DNA of 64,000 bases from an uncultured Bacteroidota bacterium. GTDB lineage: Bacteria > Bacteroidota > Bacteroidia > Bacteroidales > WCHB1-69. The notes below the pieces were generated by a model. The model was given only the letters and a program-made list of their open reading frames with translations, was not told where the DNA came from and did not search any database. The stretch spans positions 1 through 64,000 of the forward strand of contig CADBQG010000015.1 of the NCBI GenBank assembly GCA_902796805.1. The letters are read 5' to 3'. This document shows positions 23,579 through 35,800 of the stretch, in pieces (within the stretch, counting starts at the first letter, position 1; each line of letters opens with the position of its first letter). The position numbers and the translations under genes were made by a program.

Positions 23579-24390
23579 TGGACAACCATGACAAATATGA
23601 GAAAGCGGTCAACTCTTTCCGCAGGCTTCTCCAAATCATGGATGAGTTGCGCGAAAAATGTCCGTGGGACCGCGAACAAACCTTTGAAACGCTCAGAAAC
23701 CTCACTGTTGAAGAGACTTTTGAACTTTCAGACGCAATTGTAAACAACGACTCTTCCAATGTATGCAAAGAACTCGGCGACCTGCTGCTCCATATTGTGT
23801 TCTATTCGAAAATCGCTTCAGAAGACAATAAATTCGATATAGAAAACGTTATTAACCAGTTGTGTGACAAACTTGTAAGACGTCATCCCCATATATATGG
23901 CGATGTTCATTCTGAAAGTGCCGCTGAGGTTCATGAAAACTGGGAGAAGATAAAGTTGCGCAGTGAAGGCAGTCGCTCTGTGTTAGGCGGAATACCATCA
24001 TCCTTGCCGGCACTCATAAAAGCTTACAGGATTCAGGACAAGGCGAGCGGTGTTGGTTTCGACTGGGACAATAAAGACGATGTATGGGCGAAAGTTCTTG
24101 AAGAAGTTGATGAGCTCAAAGCTGAAGAGGCAGCCGGTTCTTCAAAGGTTGAAGATGAGTTCGGTGATGTCCTGTTTTCGCTTGTGAATTATGCGAGGTT
24201 CCTTCATATCCACCCGGAAGACGCGCTTGAAAAGACAAACCGCAAGTTTATAGCACGATTTAAGAAACTGGAAGAACTTGTGAATGAAGACGATAAGAAA
24301 ATCTATGAAATGTCTCTTCCAGAATTGGACATATACTGGAACAAGTCAAAAGAGTTGTTGAAAGAACATAGTCGAAATTCAGATGAATAG
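23578..24390 (+). CDS. mazG: Nucleoside triphosphate pyrophosphohydrolase MazG
   Basis: A 270-residue MazG with two all-alpha NTP-PPase domains. The first shows LREKCPWDREQTFETLRNLTVEETFEL then a KELGDLLLHIVFY metal site; the second shows EEVDELKAE...VEDEFGDVLFSLVNYARFL. It hydrolyses NTPs to NMPs and pyrophosphate and is linked to removal of damaged nucleotides. The ATG at 23578 overlaps the proS stop by 1 nt, which supports this start. The following OmpA-family gene overlaps its end by 8 nt. Confidence 0.95.
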   Translation: MDNHDKYEKAVNSFRRLLQIMDELREKCPWDREQTFETLRNLTVEETFELSDAIVNNDSSNVCKELGDLLLHIVFYSKIASEDNKFDIENVINQLCDKLVRRHPHIYGDVHSESAAEVHENWEKIKLRSEGSRSVLGGIPSSLPALIKAYRIQDKASGVGFDWDNKDDVWAKVLEEVDELKAEEAAGSSKVEDEFGDVLFSLVNYARFLHIHPEDALEKTNRKFIARFKKLEELVNEDDKKIYEMSLPELDIYWNKSKELLKEHSRNSDE

Positions 24391-26305
24391 AATAATATAT
24401 ATAGTATATATATTTATATTGTCGATGCTTCCTTTTGGATTGTCGGCGCAGAAAGTGTCAAAAGCCGCACAGCTCTGCGAAAAGGCCAAACACTGTATGC
24501 AAGCCCGGGATTTCGACAAGGCTATGTCTTTTCTGAAACAGGCACAACAGAAAGACCCGCTCTTTTCTGATATATATATCATGAAGGGCGATATCTATAA
24601 TTTCAATCTGAAGCCAGACTCGGCCATGGCCAACTACCAACGTGCTATCGAAATTATCGGCGACCCCGATCCGATGCTCTATTATATCGCCGCAAGTGAG
24701 GGTGCAAAGTCGGGCAACTATGAATATGCGTTGAAAACCATGGAACTTTTTCTCCATAAGGGTATACAATATTCTGATGTTCTGCCCGCTGCGCAAAAAA
24801 CTGTCAATAATTGCAGGTTTGCGGTTGAAGCAACGAAGAATCCGAGAAGTTACAACCTTGTGAATCTCGGACCTGCAATAAATTCGGAGTGGGACGAGTC
24901 TCTCGCTGCGCTATCTGCGGACGACGAACAGATTGTGTTCACGGTAAAGCGTCCGCGTGACAAGAATACAGTGTGTGCGTTCTGTCTGAATGAGGAGGAT
25001 TTGTATTACAGCGCCCGTGTCAATGGCGAATGGATTCCCCGCGAGGCTCTGCCATCGCCCATAAAGACCGGTTACAATGAGGGAGCCCAGGCTTTGTCGC
25101 CCGACGGGAAGTACCTTCTTTATACAATCTGCGACGCCGACTTCGGAATAGGCAGCTGCGATCTCTACTGGGCCAAAAGCGTGGGCGGCAAGTGGTCGCG
25201 CCCGAGGAATTTCGGCGCACCGGTGAACACGCCTGCGTGGGAAAGCCAGCCCACTATGGCCTCCGACGGCGCGACAATATATTTCGCCTCTTCCAGGCCG
25301 GGTGGTTTCGGCGGCATGGATATTTGGAAAACCACCATGAATGCCGAAGGCGATTTCTCCATTCCTGAAAATCTCGGCCCTGCAATAAACACTCCGGGTG
25401 ACGACGCCGCCCCTTTCATCCACAGCGACGGGCGCACGCTCTACTTCGCCTCGAACGGAAGAGTCGGGATGGGCGGCTACGACCTTTACTTCTCAACACT
25501 GTCTCCAGACGGCTCATGGTCGGAGCCTGAAAACCTCGGTTATCCTATCAACTCGCCCGCCGATGAGATAAACATCTTCATAAACAATTCAGGCACAATG
25601 GCTTATATGGCCTCCGACAAGGACGGCGGTCTTGGCGGCCTCGACCTTTACAGATTTGAACTCGACGACGCGCTGCGGCCTGCCCCAGTTACCTATGTCA
25701 AGGGAACCGTCAAGGACGCTTTCACCGCTATGCCTGTATCAGCTAAAATCGAACTCATCGACCTCTCAACAAACAGGACACTCACCTCCACCACCTCCGA
25801 TCCCGTTACTGGAGCTTACCTTGCTTGCGTTCATACCGGAGGCAACCTGATGCTTAATGTGTCGCACCCCGACTATCCCTTCTACTCCGAAAACTTTCAA
25901 ATAGAAAAGTCATACACAGAACTCACTCCGTTTATGAAGGACATTCTGCTTCAGCCAACCGACATCGGCACTGTTGTAACTCTGAACAATGTGTTCTTTG
26001 ATTTCGACAAGGCGGAGCTCAAGCCAGAATCATATATCGAGCTCGGCAGACTTGCCGAGTTCTTGAAATCCAACATCATAAGGATTGAGATAGGCGGCCA
26101 CACTGATGACCGCGGTACTGATGAGTATAACGACATGCTTTCGGAGAGCCGCGCCAAGGCTGTGCGCGACTATCTCGTATCGCAGGGAATTGACCCGGCG
26201 CGCCTCGAGTATAAAGGCTATGGCAAGCACAAACCTGTTGCCGACAATGCAACAGAGGAGGGCAGGGCGGCTAACCGCAGGACAGAGTTCAAGATTGTCA
26301 AATAG
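24383..26305 (+). CDS. PorE-like OmpA-family protein (TPR, PD40 propeller, CRD, OmpA domains)
   Basis: A 640-residue envelope protein. After a signal peptide (YIFILSMLPFGLSAQ) come TPR helices (residues ~25-140, AMSFLKQAQQKDPLFSDIYIMKGDIYNF in part), a PD40/WD40-like propeller (~155-430, units such as LSPDGKYLLYTI and MASDGATIYFASSRPGGFGGMDIWK), a carboxypeptidase-regulatory-like domain (~435-515), and a C-terminal OmpA peptidoglycan-binding domain (VFFDFDKAELKPES, GHTDDRGTDEYN, SESRAKAVRDYL). This domain order is that of PorE, a T9SS part in Porphyromonas. Unlike PorE no lipobox is seen. It overlaps mazG by 8 nt and precedes the giant T9SS substrate. Confidence 0.88.
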   Translation: MNRIIYIVYIFILSMLPFGLSAQKVSKAAQLCEKAKHCMQARDFDKAMSFLKQAQQKDPLFSDIYIMKGDIYNFNLKPDSAMANYQRAIEIIGDPDPMLYYIAASEGAKSGNYEYALKTMELFLHKGIQYSDVLPAAQKTVNNCRFAVEATKNPRSYNLVNLGPAINSEWDESLAALSADDEQIVFTVKRPRDKNTVCAFCLNEEDLYYSARVNGEWIPREALPSPIKTGYNEGAQALSPDGKYLLYTICDADFGIGSCDLYWAKSVGGKWSRPRNFGAPVNTPAWESQPTMASDGATIYFASSRPGGFGGMDIWKTTMNAEGDFSIPENLGPAINTPGDDAAPFIHSDGRTLYFASNGRVGMGGYDLYFSTLSPDGSWSEPENLGYPINSPADEINIFINNSGTMAYMASDKDGGLGGLDLYRFELDDALRPAPVTYVKGTVKDAFTAMPVSAKIELIDLSTNRTLTSTTSDPVTGAYLACVHTGGNLMLNVSHPDYPFYSENFQIEKSYTELTPFMKDILLQPTDIGTVVTLNNVFFDFDKAELKPESYIELGRLAEFLKSNIIRIEIGGHTDDRGTDEYNDMLSESRAKAVRDYLVSQGIDPARLEYKGYGKHKPVADNATEEGRAANRRTEFKIVK

Positions 26306-26883
26306 CAACAGACTAAAAACCAATCACTTATAATTACATCTGATTATATCTCCTTCAGATTTCAATATCGCGGGTTATCTATCGACTCGCGTTTCAATTT
26401 TAAATTCTCAAGGCGATGTTGAACATTTTGGCGACACAACTTCTTTTGTCGTCAGTCATGTGTCTGAAAAGTCCTGAAATTGAAGCCTTCTGTAAGATTG
26501 TATAATGTATATGCCTGACTCCGGTTTGTAACAATAGTGTGGAATTGTCAGTCTGTGCAGGTTTTGAAGGATGCCATGGACGACTCGAAAACCACGTGTA
26601 CTTGCCTATTTTTGTAACATTGTAGGATTTTTAACCGTACAACAAATTACTAACAACTTAATGCTCATAATTGTATAAAAACCTGATTTGTAGTAGATTA
26701 ACATATATTCAAAAAAAAAAATAAAAAATAGACCCAGCATAAAAACAAATAAAAAAAAATGTATTTTTGCAGGTTAATTATTATGTATAGTGTATTGTAA
26801 TGTATAGTGTTTAGTAGTGGGCGATAAGCCTTTGACAATAAGAGAATTAAATAAATATAAATAACAAATTAAACAAAAACAGT
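26306..26883. other. Intergenic region of 578 nt before the giant adhesin gene
   Basis: No credible coding frame beyond about 30 codons. The right half is very AT-rich with A runs. Two exact -7 boxes (TATTTTTG) occur at 26607-26614 and 26762-26769; the second is taken as the promoter. The leader after it carries a direct repeat of TGTATAGTGT (26784-26793 and 26801-26810) whose role is unknown. No terminator hairpin is clear after the PorE-like gene. Confidence 0.5.
26762..26769 (+). promoter_or_regulatory. -7 box for the giant adhesin gene
   Basis: TATTTTTG, exact match, in an A-rich setting; the leader to the ATG at 26884 would be about 108 nt, longer than most leaders here. Confidence 0.5.
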
Positions 26884-29800
26884 ATGAAAAAACTATTATC
26901 AATTTGCTTTCTAAGCATTTTACTGGGACTTATGAGTTTCAGTGTGCAGGCGCAAAACAATAGTTGTACTTCAGGTTTCTGGATAGAAAACCTCCAGCCT
27001 GAAGAGCTTACAGGTATTGTTAATTTGCCCGAAGGCTCCTTGGATTTGAGTCATACTCTTGGTACCTCATGGTACGATCAGTGTGGAATGGTCCTTGGTA
27101 ATGCGCATCCAGGCGTGTCAGAACTGTATGAGTTGCACTTCTGCAACAATTGCGGTTTGGATCCTAAGACAAGGGTGTCTCTCGACTGGCTTCTTTATAA
27201 GGACGGCCAGTTGGTTAACGGAAATCTCTCTGATTATGCAGATTTGGAGATTTACACCGAATACGTACGCCTCAACCAGCAAGGCCAATGCCAGTCTATC
27301 CATTGGCTTGGCGGTAAGGTGAACGACGCTTCGGGATTCTGCACTCAACAAGAAGCACCTGATATGTTCTCTGGATATCCTAGTCCAGACAGAATGAACT
27401 ATCCTGGTGCTGTACAAGTTCAATACTCATACCCTGATGCTGTTTTTACAAATGGCAATATCCACCCTGCAGGAGGTTATGTTAATGTTTATTCTGAAAA
27501 ACTTAACTACTTCAACCTCGATTTCTTCGATCAAGCAAGAACTATTGCCCGTATTACTTGGAAACAAGTTGGTAATTTTTCTCTCGTTATGCGCGTTCGC
27601 CAAATGTACGGCGGCACAGAGTATAACAATCTCTACTGGAACGATAATGAAACACAAGATTTCGTAGGTGGTCATCAGGCTGTCTGCGGTCCTGTTATCG
27701 CTCAAGACTCTATTCATGGTCTTGTGATGAAAGATATGATAGTGCAAGTTTGTGAAGACGCAAATGCTACACAACCTTTCACTTTGGGTGATCCTGAATA
27801 CGTTTTTGAAAATGGTGATCCTAACCCACAAACAGGTTCTATGCCAGACACTAATGTTGTTTGGATTACTCCGCAAGGCGATGTTACTTTCAACAATGGC
27901 GAGTGTGCTTACATAGATGTTGACTCTGTTGTGAAACTTCACTTCTACATCCGCGAGAATCCGGACCTTGAAAGCGTTGAACACGAAGTTTGCCGCTGCG
28001 ACTTCTTCACAGCCGATTCACTCGTGGCTCTTCTCGATACTGTCAATAATAATATATATGAAGGTTTCCAATACGGAACTTTCCTCTGGAATAAATTTGC
28101 TAACCCTACAACCGCTCAACTTAATAACCCTGCTAACTGGACAACAGAAATTCCAGAGCCATACGGTTTGGTTGCCGGTACTTATACATATTATGTAAGA
28201 CAAATTTCCACTTACTGGGTTTACGACTGCTATGGAAATAAGTCTGACACACTTGATTGTATGGGCGACATAGCAACCGTAACCCTTACAGTTAAACCTA
28301 TTCCTACTCCAGTTGTTGAACCAACCACATTGGATTTCTGTAATGAACAAACTTATAGCAATCCAAAAGTTACGGCTAAGTTTGTAAACAACAATGGCTG
28401 CGGCGAAAGAATCAAGTGGTTCGTGAAAGATGGCAATAATTGGAAACCAGCTGAAGTTGACACAAATACTGTGGCTGCTAACTGGACTTTGACAATTAAT
28501 CTTAATCACTACAGACCAACAACCAATGTTGACAAGACTGTTCAATTCAGGGCTTTCGGTTATAATGTAGTTGATACAAATGGCGTGGAGTTGCCAGCTT
28601 GCGACTCATCAGCTTCTGAAATTGTAAAGGTTAATTTCCATCGCACACCTGAAACACAGCTCACATACGACAAAATCGTTTGTCCTATGCCAGAGTCTGA
28701 ATTGGATTTCACTGTTCGCGTGCTTAACACAAAGAACAATAACCAATATCCAGGTTACCGCAACCTTGCAGTTGCACACACATACAAAGTTGACTACAAG
28801 TTCAACGGCGTTACAAAGCGCGACTCAATCTTCAATGTAAATACTGATAAGGTCGTTATTACTGATGAATTCAATCTTACTTGCGGTGAAGAGTATAAAG
28901 TTTATTTCGTAACTACCGATAAATTCGGTTGTTATAAGAGAGATACAGCTACATTTGTTGCTAAAGACAGCATCAACCCTGTAGTTTCTCCTGCCGCTAT
29001 CACAACCTACGTTGACGCTTGTGCGGTTGACAACAATTCATATCCTAAATATGATTTCACAAATGTTACTTCCGCAGCTGACTTCAAATTGAAGAATGTT
29101 TACAACATGCCTTCAATCACTGACAACTGCGCTATCAACTGGAAGAATACAAAACAAAGCGATGTTGTGGTTTCTGTTTCAGATTCAACTTGCGAGGCCG
29201 TAACTATCAGAACTTATACATTCTATGACTATTGCGACAGCACTGCAACTCTTACACAAACTATCATCGCTCGCGACAGCGTAAGACCTTACTTCGACTT
29301 CTCAACAACGCTCAACGGAATGCCGTACGTTAAAATCAATCCGATTCCGGCTGGCGATTGCAAGTATGACGCTCCAGACAGCATAGTATTTGTTAATGCA
29401 GTTAGAGATTTTGTGAAAGACAATTGTACTGATCCTGATTATTTGATTTCTACAATCAAGTTCTTCTGGGAGCACACTGATATTTCACCTATCGGCGAGA
29501 AGGACATTTTCAGAGTTCACAACCATTTGACTGTTGACGCTCAGATTACCGACCGTTGCGGTAACGATACAACCATGATGGTTATCTATATCGACCGTCC
29601 TGACACACTTTCTATCGCAGGTCGTCCTGTTGCTCTTGATCCTATTTGTCAGGATGCTACAACAACTATTACTTTTGACACAAATCTCATTAAGGATGAT
29701 ACAATCGTAGGACCGTTCCTTCCTTACACATATCAGTGGAAAGAAGTAAATGGCCGCGAGGTTGTTTTCGGTACACCTAACGCTTACGAGACAACAGTTG

Positions 29801-32800
29801 CCCCTGTTGGCCACGGCGATTTTGTATTCGTAATCACTGTTACCAACAGCAACGGATGTACAGCTGACTCAAAGCCATTTACATTACATGTTAACCCAAC
29901 TCCAAATGTTGCAATATACAGAGATGTACGTAATGGTGAGACAGAGCCTTATTGTCCTACATACGGTAATGTGAGACTATATGCTGCTGACGCTACTACA
30001 GGCGCAAAGCTTTCAGGACTTACCTTCACATGGTCTGGAGAAAGTGTTAACACTGCTCCTACAACCGACTCTTCATGGGTTACCATAGTTCCTGAATTGT
30101 GCAAGCACGACTATCCTGTAACTGTTGTTGCAACAGATGCTATTGGATGTTTTGCAACAGCATACGATACTGTTAAGGTTGAAGATACAGAAGGCCTTGT
30201 ATATCTTGGATCAACAATTGACTCAGTAGTTACTATCGAGAATGAATGTAAGATGTATGTTCCGGATTTCAAACCGTTCTTCAATAATATCTCAATTGAA
30301 TCAAAATGCTGGCCATGGTCCAAGATTGTTGAAAACACCAACTGGTACAGCCAATCTCCAGAAGCTGGTACTGAAATGACCGAAAATACAGATGTTGTTA
30401 TTACTCTTACAGCTCCTTGTAACGACAAGAAGACAACATACACATTCAAGGCTCTTGTTCCAGAAGACAGACTTCAAGCTAAGATTACTGTTGTAGGTGA
30501 TTCTGTTTGTGAAAACGAACCTAACTTCACAGGCGTAGAATTGACAGCTACCCCAGTAAACGGCGAGCCTTCATATACTTACAAGTGGTATAGGAATGAC
30601 GTTGTTGTTTCCGGCGTTCTTGGCGCAAGTGATGTTTACACTGCATACGATACAGCTGAAAACAAACAAAATACCATCATTAACTACAAGGTTGAGATTA
30701 CCGACGCTCTCGGTTGCGTTGCAACTGCCAATAAAGACATTACAATATTCTACAAGGGTACACTTCCTGACACCACAACATATCCTAACACTCTCTGTGT
30801 AGGCCAGAACGGTTCATTGGTACTCTTCGGAGTTATCAGAAACTACACCTACATTTTCCAGGAGCAGGTTAAGGTTCATGACGTTCCGGAGCATCAGGTT
30901 ACTCCGAGCAACACTATGGTGTTTGATCATTGCTATGCAGGCGAGGATATGCCTCTCGTAGTCATCACTCCTGACGGATGTGAGCAGACAATGTATATCG
31001 ACATTGCCAACCAAAACGACGATAAGCCTGCTAAGCCGGTTGCAACGGGCATAGCTCCTACAGACTGCTTCCAGGCTGACGGCAAGATTAATGTCACCAC
31101 ATTAGTCGGCAATATTCAATATTACTATAAGAAGAATGATTCTGCTGCTATGGCTCTTGTTAATCCTATCACTGGTGCAAAACCAACTGATATATACAAG
31201 ATTTGGGCTGTTAACACTGTCACAGGTTGTGTATCTGACACATTGGAGACCAGCGTGCCCCGCTATGAAAGCGGTTTCGCTGTAAATGCAACAGCTTCTG
31301 ACAACACTTCATGTGCAGATGTCAAGAACGGTAAGATTACTCTTGCAGATGCAGCTAACTACTATGTTGTTACAACTGCTGTTGCCGGTTCTACAACCGT
31401 TGACACAATATACCAAGGAAATGGTAACCACGTAGTTGATTCTCTTGCAAAAGGCAATTACACAGTTTATGAAAAGAATCCTGAAACAAACTGCGACGCT
31501 GTCAAGGTATTTGAAATCAAGGATGTTCTTACAATGCCTTATGTAAATGTTACTCCAAAACATAACAACTATTGCGATCCTGCAAAGGCAAACGGTGGTT
31601 TCACATACACTGTTAAGAAGAACACCTCAAGTGGACAAACAATGCCTGCAGCTGACTACACTTATGTAATCAAAGTTGGTAACGATTCTATCGTTCCTGC
31701 TGCCAAGTACGATTCTTTGTATGAAGGAACTTATACATTCGTTGCTACATCAACAGTTGGTTGCGTTGGTTCTAAGAACTTCACTGTAAATAAGAATACT
31801 GCTACTCCAAGAGTTGCTCTTGCTCAGACAATGAACAATTTCTGTGATACAACAAAGTGGGATGGTACTCTCAAAGTTACTGTTACTAATCCTACCTCTA
31901 ATCCTATGGGTTCTAAATTCAACTACATTTTGTCTCATAAGGGTGTGAATATAGACACAGCAGTTTCTATGTCATCTCCTTATACATTCCAGAAATTGAA
32001 TGGTGTTGAATATTCTGTTACTGTTGTAACTGAGTATGGATGTTCAGCTTCAGCACAAAAGACTGTTGAACAATACAAAGTTCCTGCCTTGGTTATGACA
32101 TCTACACCTAACACAATGTGTGAAAGTACATTTGAGAAACCTGGTAATGGTACTGTATCTATCACAGCTCCTGTAGGTAACGGTAGCACTCATATCTACC
32201 ATTACAACTACTACTTTGCAGAAAATCCTGAAATGAACGTACCTTATCACGATCCTCTCACGATGACAAAGTATTGGTTGAAAGATGATCTATATCTCGT
32301 TGAGGCACACGATATTGTTACTGGTTGTAGGGCAACCGACACAATGAGGGTTGACTTCCTCGGCAGAAGTGCAGAACTTGAGTTTGTTACCACTGAAAAT
32401 ACAAACTGCGAAGGTGCATACAATGGCTCAGTTACTGTTGATGACGTTGTGTTCACTCCTGAATACCTCGATGGCAAGTTCCTCTACAGCATTGATAGTG
32501 TAACATTTGTTTCCAACCCTACATTCACAGGTTTGAAAGACAGTTCATACACAATCTATGCAAAAGATACAACAACTAATTGTCTGTATCAAGGTACGGC
32601 TGTTATCGAAAATGGTAACGAATGCGCTCCTCAAGTTGTTATTTATGACACTAAGGGTGACACGGCTGATGTATTCCACTACTGTGTTGGTGAAGAGATT
32701 GACTTGTTTGCAGGTGCTTCAGCTGCTCCTGGCTGTGAAGAAGGTGGCTATGAATATAGTTGGTATGTAAGCTGCCATGAGCGTACAGCAAATGTCAATA

Positions 32801-35800
32801 AGATTAATGTTCTTACTGATGAGGCTCCTTTCTGCTGCCATTATACAGTAACAGTTAAGAGTCTTGCTACAGGCTGTACTCAAACTAAGGATGTTCTCGT
32901 TTGTGTCGAAAAGACTCCGGATGTAATATTCGCTATCAACGATGTTCCGGTTGGCGGCAATACTGCAACAATTTGTGAAAACGAAGAGTTCAAGATTGGC
33001 GTAGTTAAAGAGAATACCGTAAATGGTTATACAACAAGACTTAAGAATTGCACATGGTCGAATTCGTTCAAATCTACTTCTTTCGATACATTATTTGATC
33101 CTTATAGTTTGATTCCTGATACAACCTATTCACTCTGTGTTGATGTAGTAAGTGAGTATGGCTGTACAAACCGTGGAGTTTTCTCACTCACAGTAAATTC
33201 TGTTCCTGTAGTTACAGTTTATGATACTGTTTGCACAACATTTGATTTCCCAAGCGGCGGTTATTACAAGATTGGAGTTACAATAAATGATGTTTATCAA
33301 GAAGTAGATCCATCTACTGTTTCACTTCCGACAAACTTTGTAATTTCTGATTTAAACACTCCTGAACATTTCGTGATGGAGGGTCAAGATGTTAATAATC
33401 CTAAATTCATCTATCATGGTAGTAACGGCTGTGACAGTATTGTTATTCACGATGTAACCTTGCTCGGTTTCCCGAAGATTGAATTTGCCCATGACGATAC
33501 AATTGTTTGCGACGGTACTTCATACGCTGATCTCTTGACAGCTGCAGGTGTAACAATCGTAAATGCACAGGATACCGTTCTTACTCTCAATGGCGCTAAT
33601 GTTTCGCTTACAGACGTTGTTGAATATACAAACAACGATCCTCAATCCTTGCAGATCACTTGTAAATCAGCTCCTGGAAGATATTGTCTAACCAGTCGAG
33701 CATTATCATTCTACGTAGGCGGCAAACCTTCTATCAATGCAGCAGCTTTCACTGAAAACGCTTACTGCGCTGGTTCTGAAGGCAACTTCAATATTGATAT
33801 TGAGTACAACTATGCGAATACAAATACAGATGACCTTGAAGTATTGTTGGTATTCCGCGATTCTACTGATGTTGCTAATGTTACTGAGACTGTTGTAAAG
33901 ACTTGGGATAATCTTCCTCCTATAGGTACAAGTGGTACAACATTTACTATGCGCAAAAAATATGGTGTTGAGAAGGGTTACTTCTTCTTGATGGTTGCAA
34001 ACGCTTGCGATACAGCTTGGAGCAATCCTGTACAAGTTACTGTTGACTCTGCAGTTCTTAACATCACCGACAAAGTGTTCTGCGAAGGCGAAGAAATCAC
34101 TGTTAATTCTGTGAAGGCTCTCTTCTCTGCTAATACCGACAACATTGACTTTAGCAATGCAAAGGTTGTATTTATCAAGGATGGTAACCGTTCAGAAATG
34201 ACTCCTACATTTACTATGCCGATAACTAATAACCGTGCTAAGATGACTGTTATCGGTATACAGTACGACGGTCCATGTCCAGAGGTTAAGTGCGACACTG
34301 TAACGATTAGAGTTGACTCGTTGCCAAGTGCAGATATTACACCTCTCACACAACCTATCTGTCTTGATGAAGCTAAGGAAGCATTCCAGAATGCTGTAAC
34401 AAACATCAAGAATGCTACATCTTACGGATATAAGATCAGCGGCGTTAACAGACAGTCAATCGGCCAGACTTGGGACAACTTTGTTAACGTGCCAGGTGAG
34501 GATACCGTTTCTGTAGCAAATGTTGACGAGTTGGTAGAGAAGGCATTCGGTTTCTTCATATCAGAAGTGTTCTTCTATGTGTCCAATGACTGTAAGACCA
34601 TTACTTATTCACTTGGCAAAACAAGTATAATTGATGTTCCGAATGTTACAGCTGATGCTGAGGTAACTATATGCAACAATTGGACTGTCGATTCAGTGGT
34701 TAAAGCAACAAATGCCACAATTGATTGGAATAACATAGTTACTACTTTTGGTAATGACACAATGTTCAATTCATTAGTGCACTATTCGATAGTACGCGAC
34801 AATGCAGTGGTTAAAGACCTTTCAGTAACCAATCCTTTTAACGGTCTACACGCTAATGGCACAGCTGTTAAGCATACGATTCTTACTACACAAGGTGCTC
34901 AAGACGGCGACTCTTTGAGAATCGTAGCACATACATTTAATACAGTTTCATGTGCTGGTGGCGACACTCTTTACATCAAGTTGAACATCCAGACTCTCGA
35001 CTTTGTAGAAGATACATTACAGACTGCTTGTGCAGGCGAGCCGTTCTCATCATTCATCAAGGATATGCCTCAGTTCACAGGAAAGGCTACACTCGTGGCA
35101 GGAGCTGAAAAGTGGTATGTTGCCGCTGGCAATCAGATGATTGATGCAAAGGTTATCACTGCCGATTCTATTATCACAGAAGATTATAATGGCAATTATG
35201 TAATGTACGTTTGGAGAACTGAGTGCGGCGACAGCGTAAGCACAACTCCTAAGCAGCTTACTGTCAACACAGTTCCTGTAACTCCAACACTTGTTGACAC
35301 GACTACAACTTGTGAAGGCCAGACTCTTGACCTCACAACCATCAGTTTCTTAGTAGAATCTGAAACAGAGGTTACAGACACAACTTGGAGACTTGGCGCA
35401 GATGTTATTGACATTGAAAATTATGCTTTCGCAAAGGCTGACAGCGGCAAGGTTCTCTACGTAGAGATTACAAACGAATGTGGTACTGGCATAGATTCAA
35501 TAGCACTCAAGGTTAATCCACGTCCTGTTCCTGCTGTTACCGGCGACACAATCGTTTGTGAAGGCCAGGATGTTACTTTGAATGTTGTTGATCCTGTTAC
35601 TACTTCTACATACGCTTGGTATGACAACACTGATGCTTCAGTTGGTTCAGGTGCTACTCTCACCTTGACACCTAATGAAGGTATCAATGAATACTACGTT
35701 GTTGAAACAGATGAAAACGGCTGTGTATCAGTTAACAATCCTACTGTGACTGTTAAGTCTACCGACAACCCGCAGTTCATCTTCACCTACAATGGTGCCG

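Noticed and set aside
26416..26505. 29-codon ORF in the long gap before the adhesin
   Set aside because: Short, no -7 box at a suitable distance, no signal or family.
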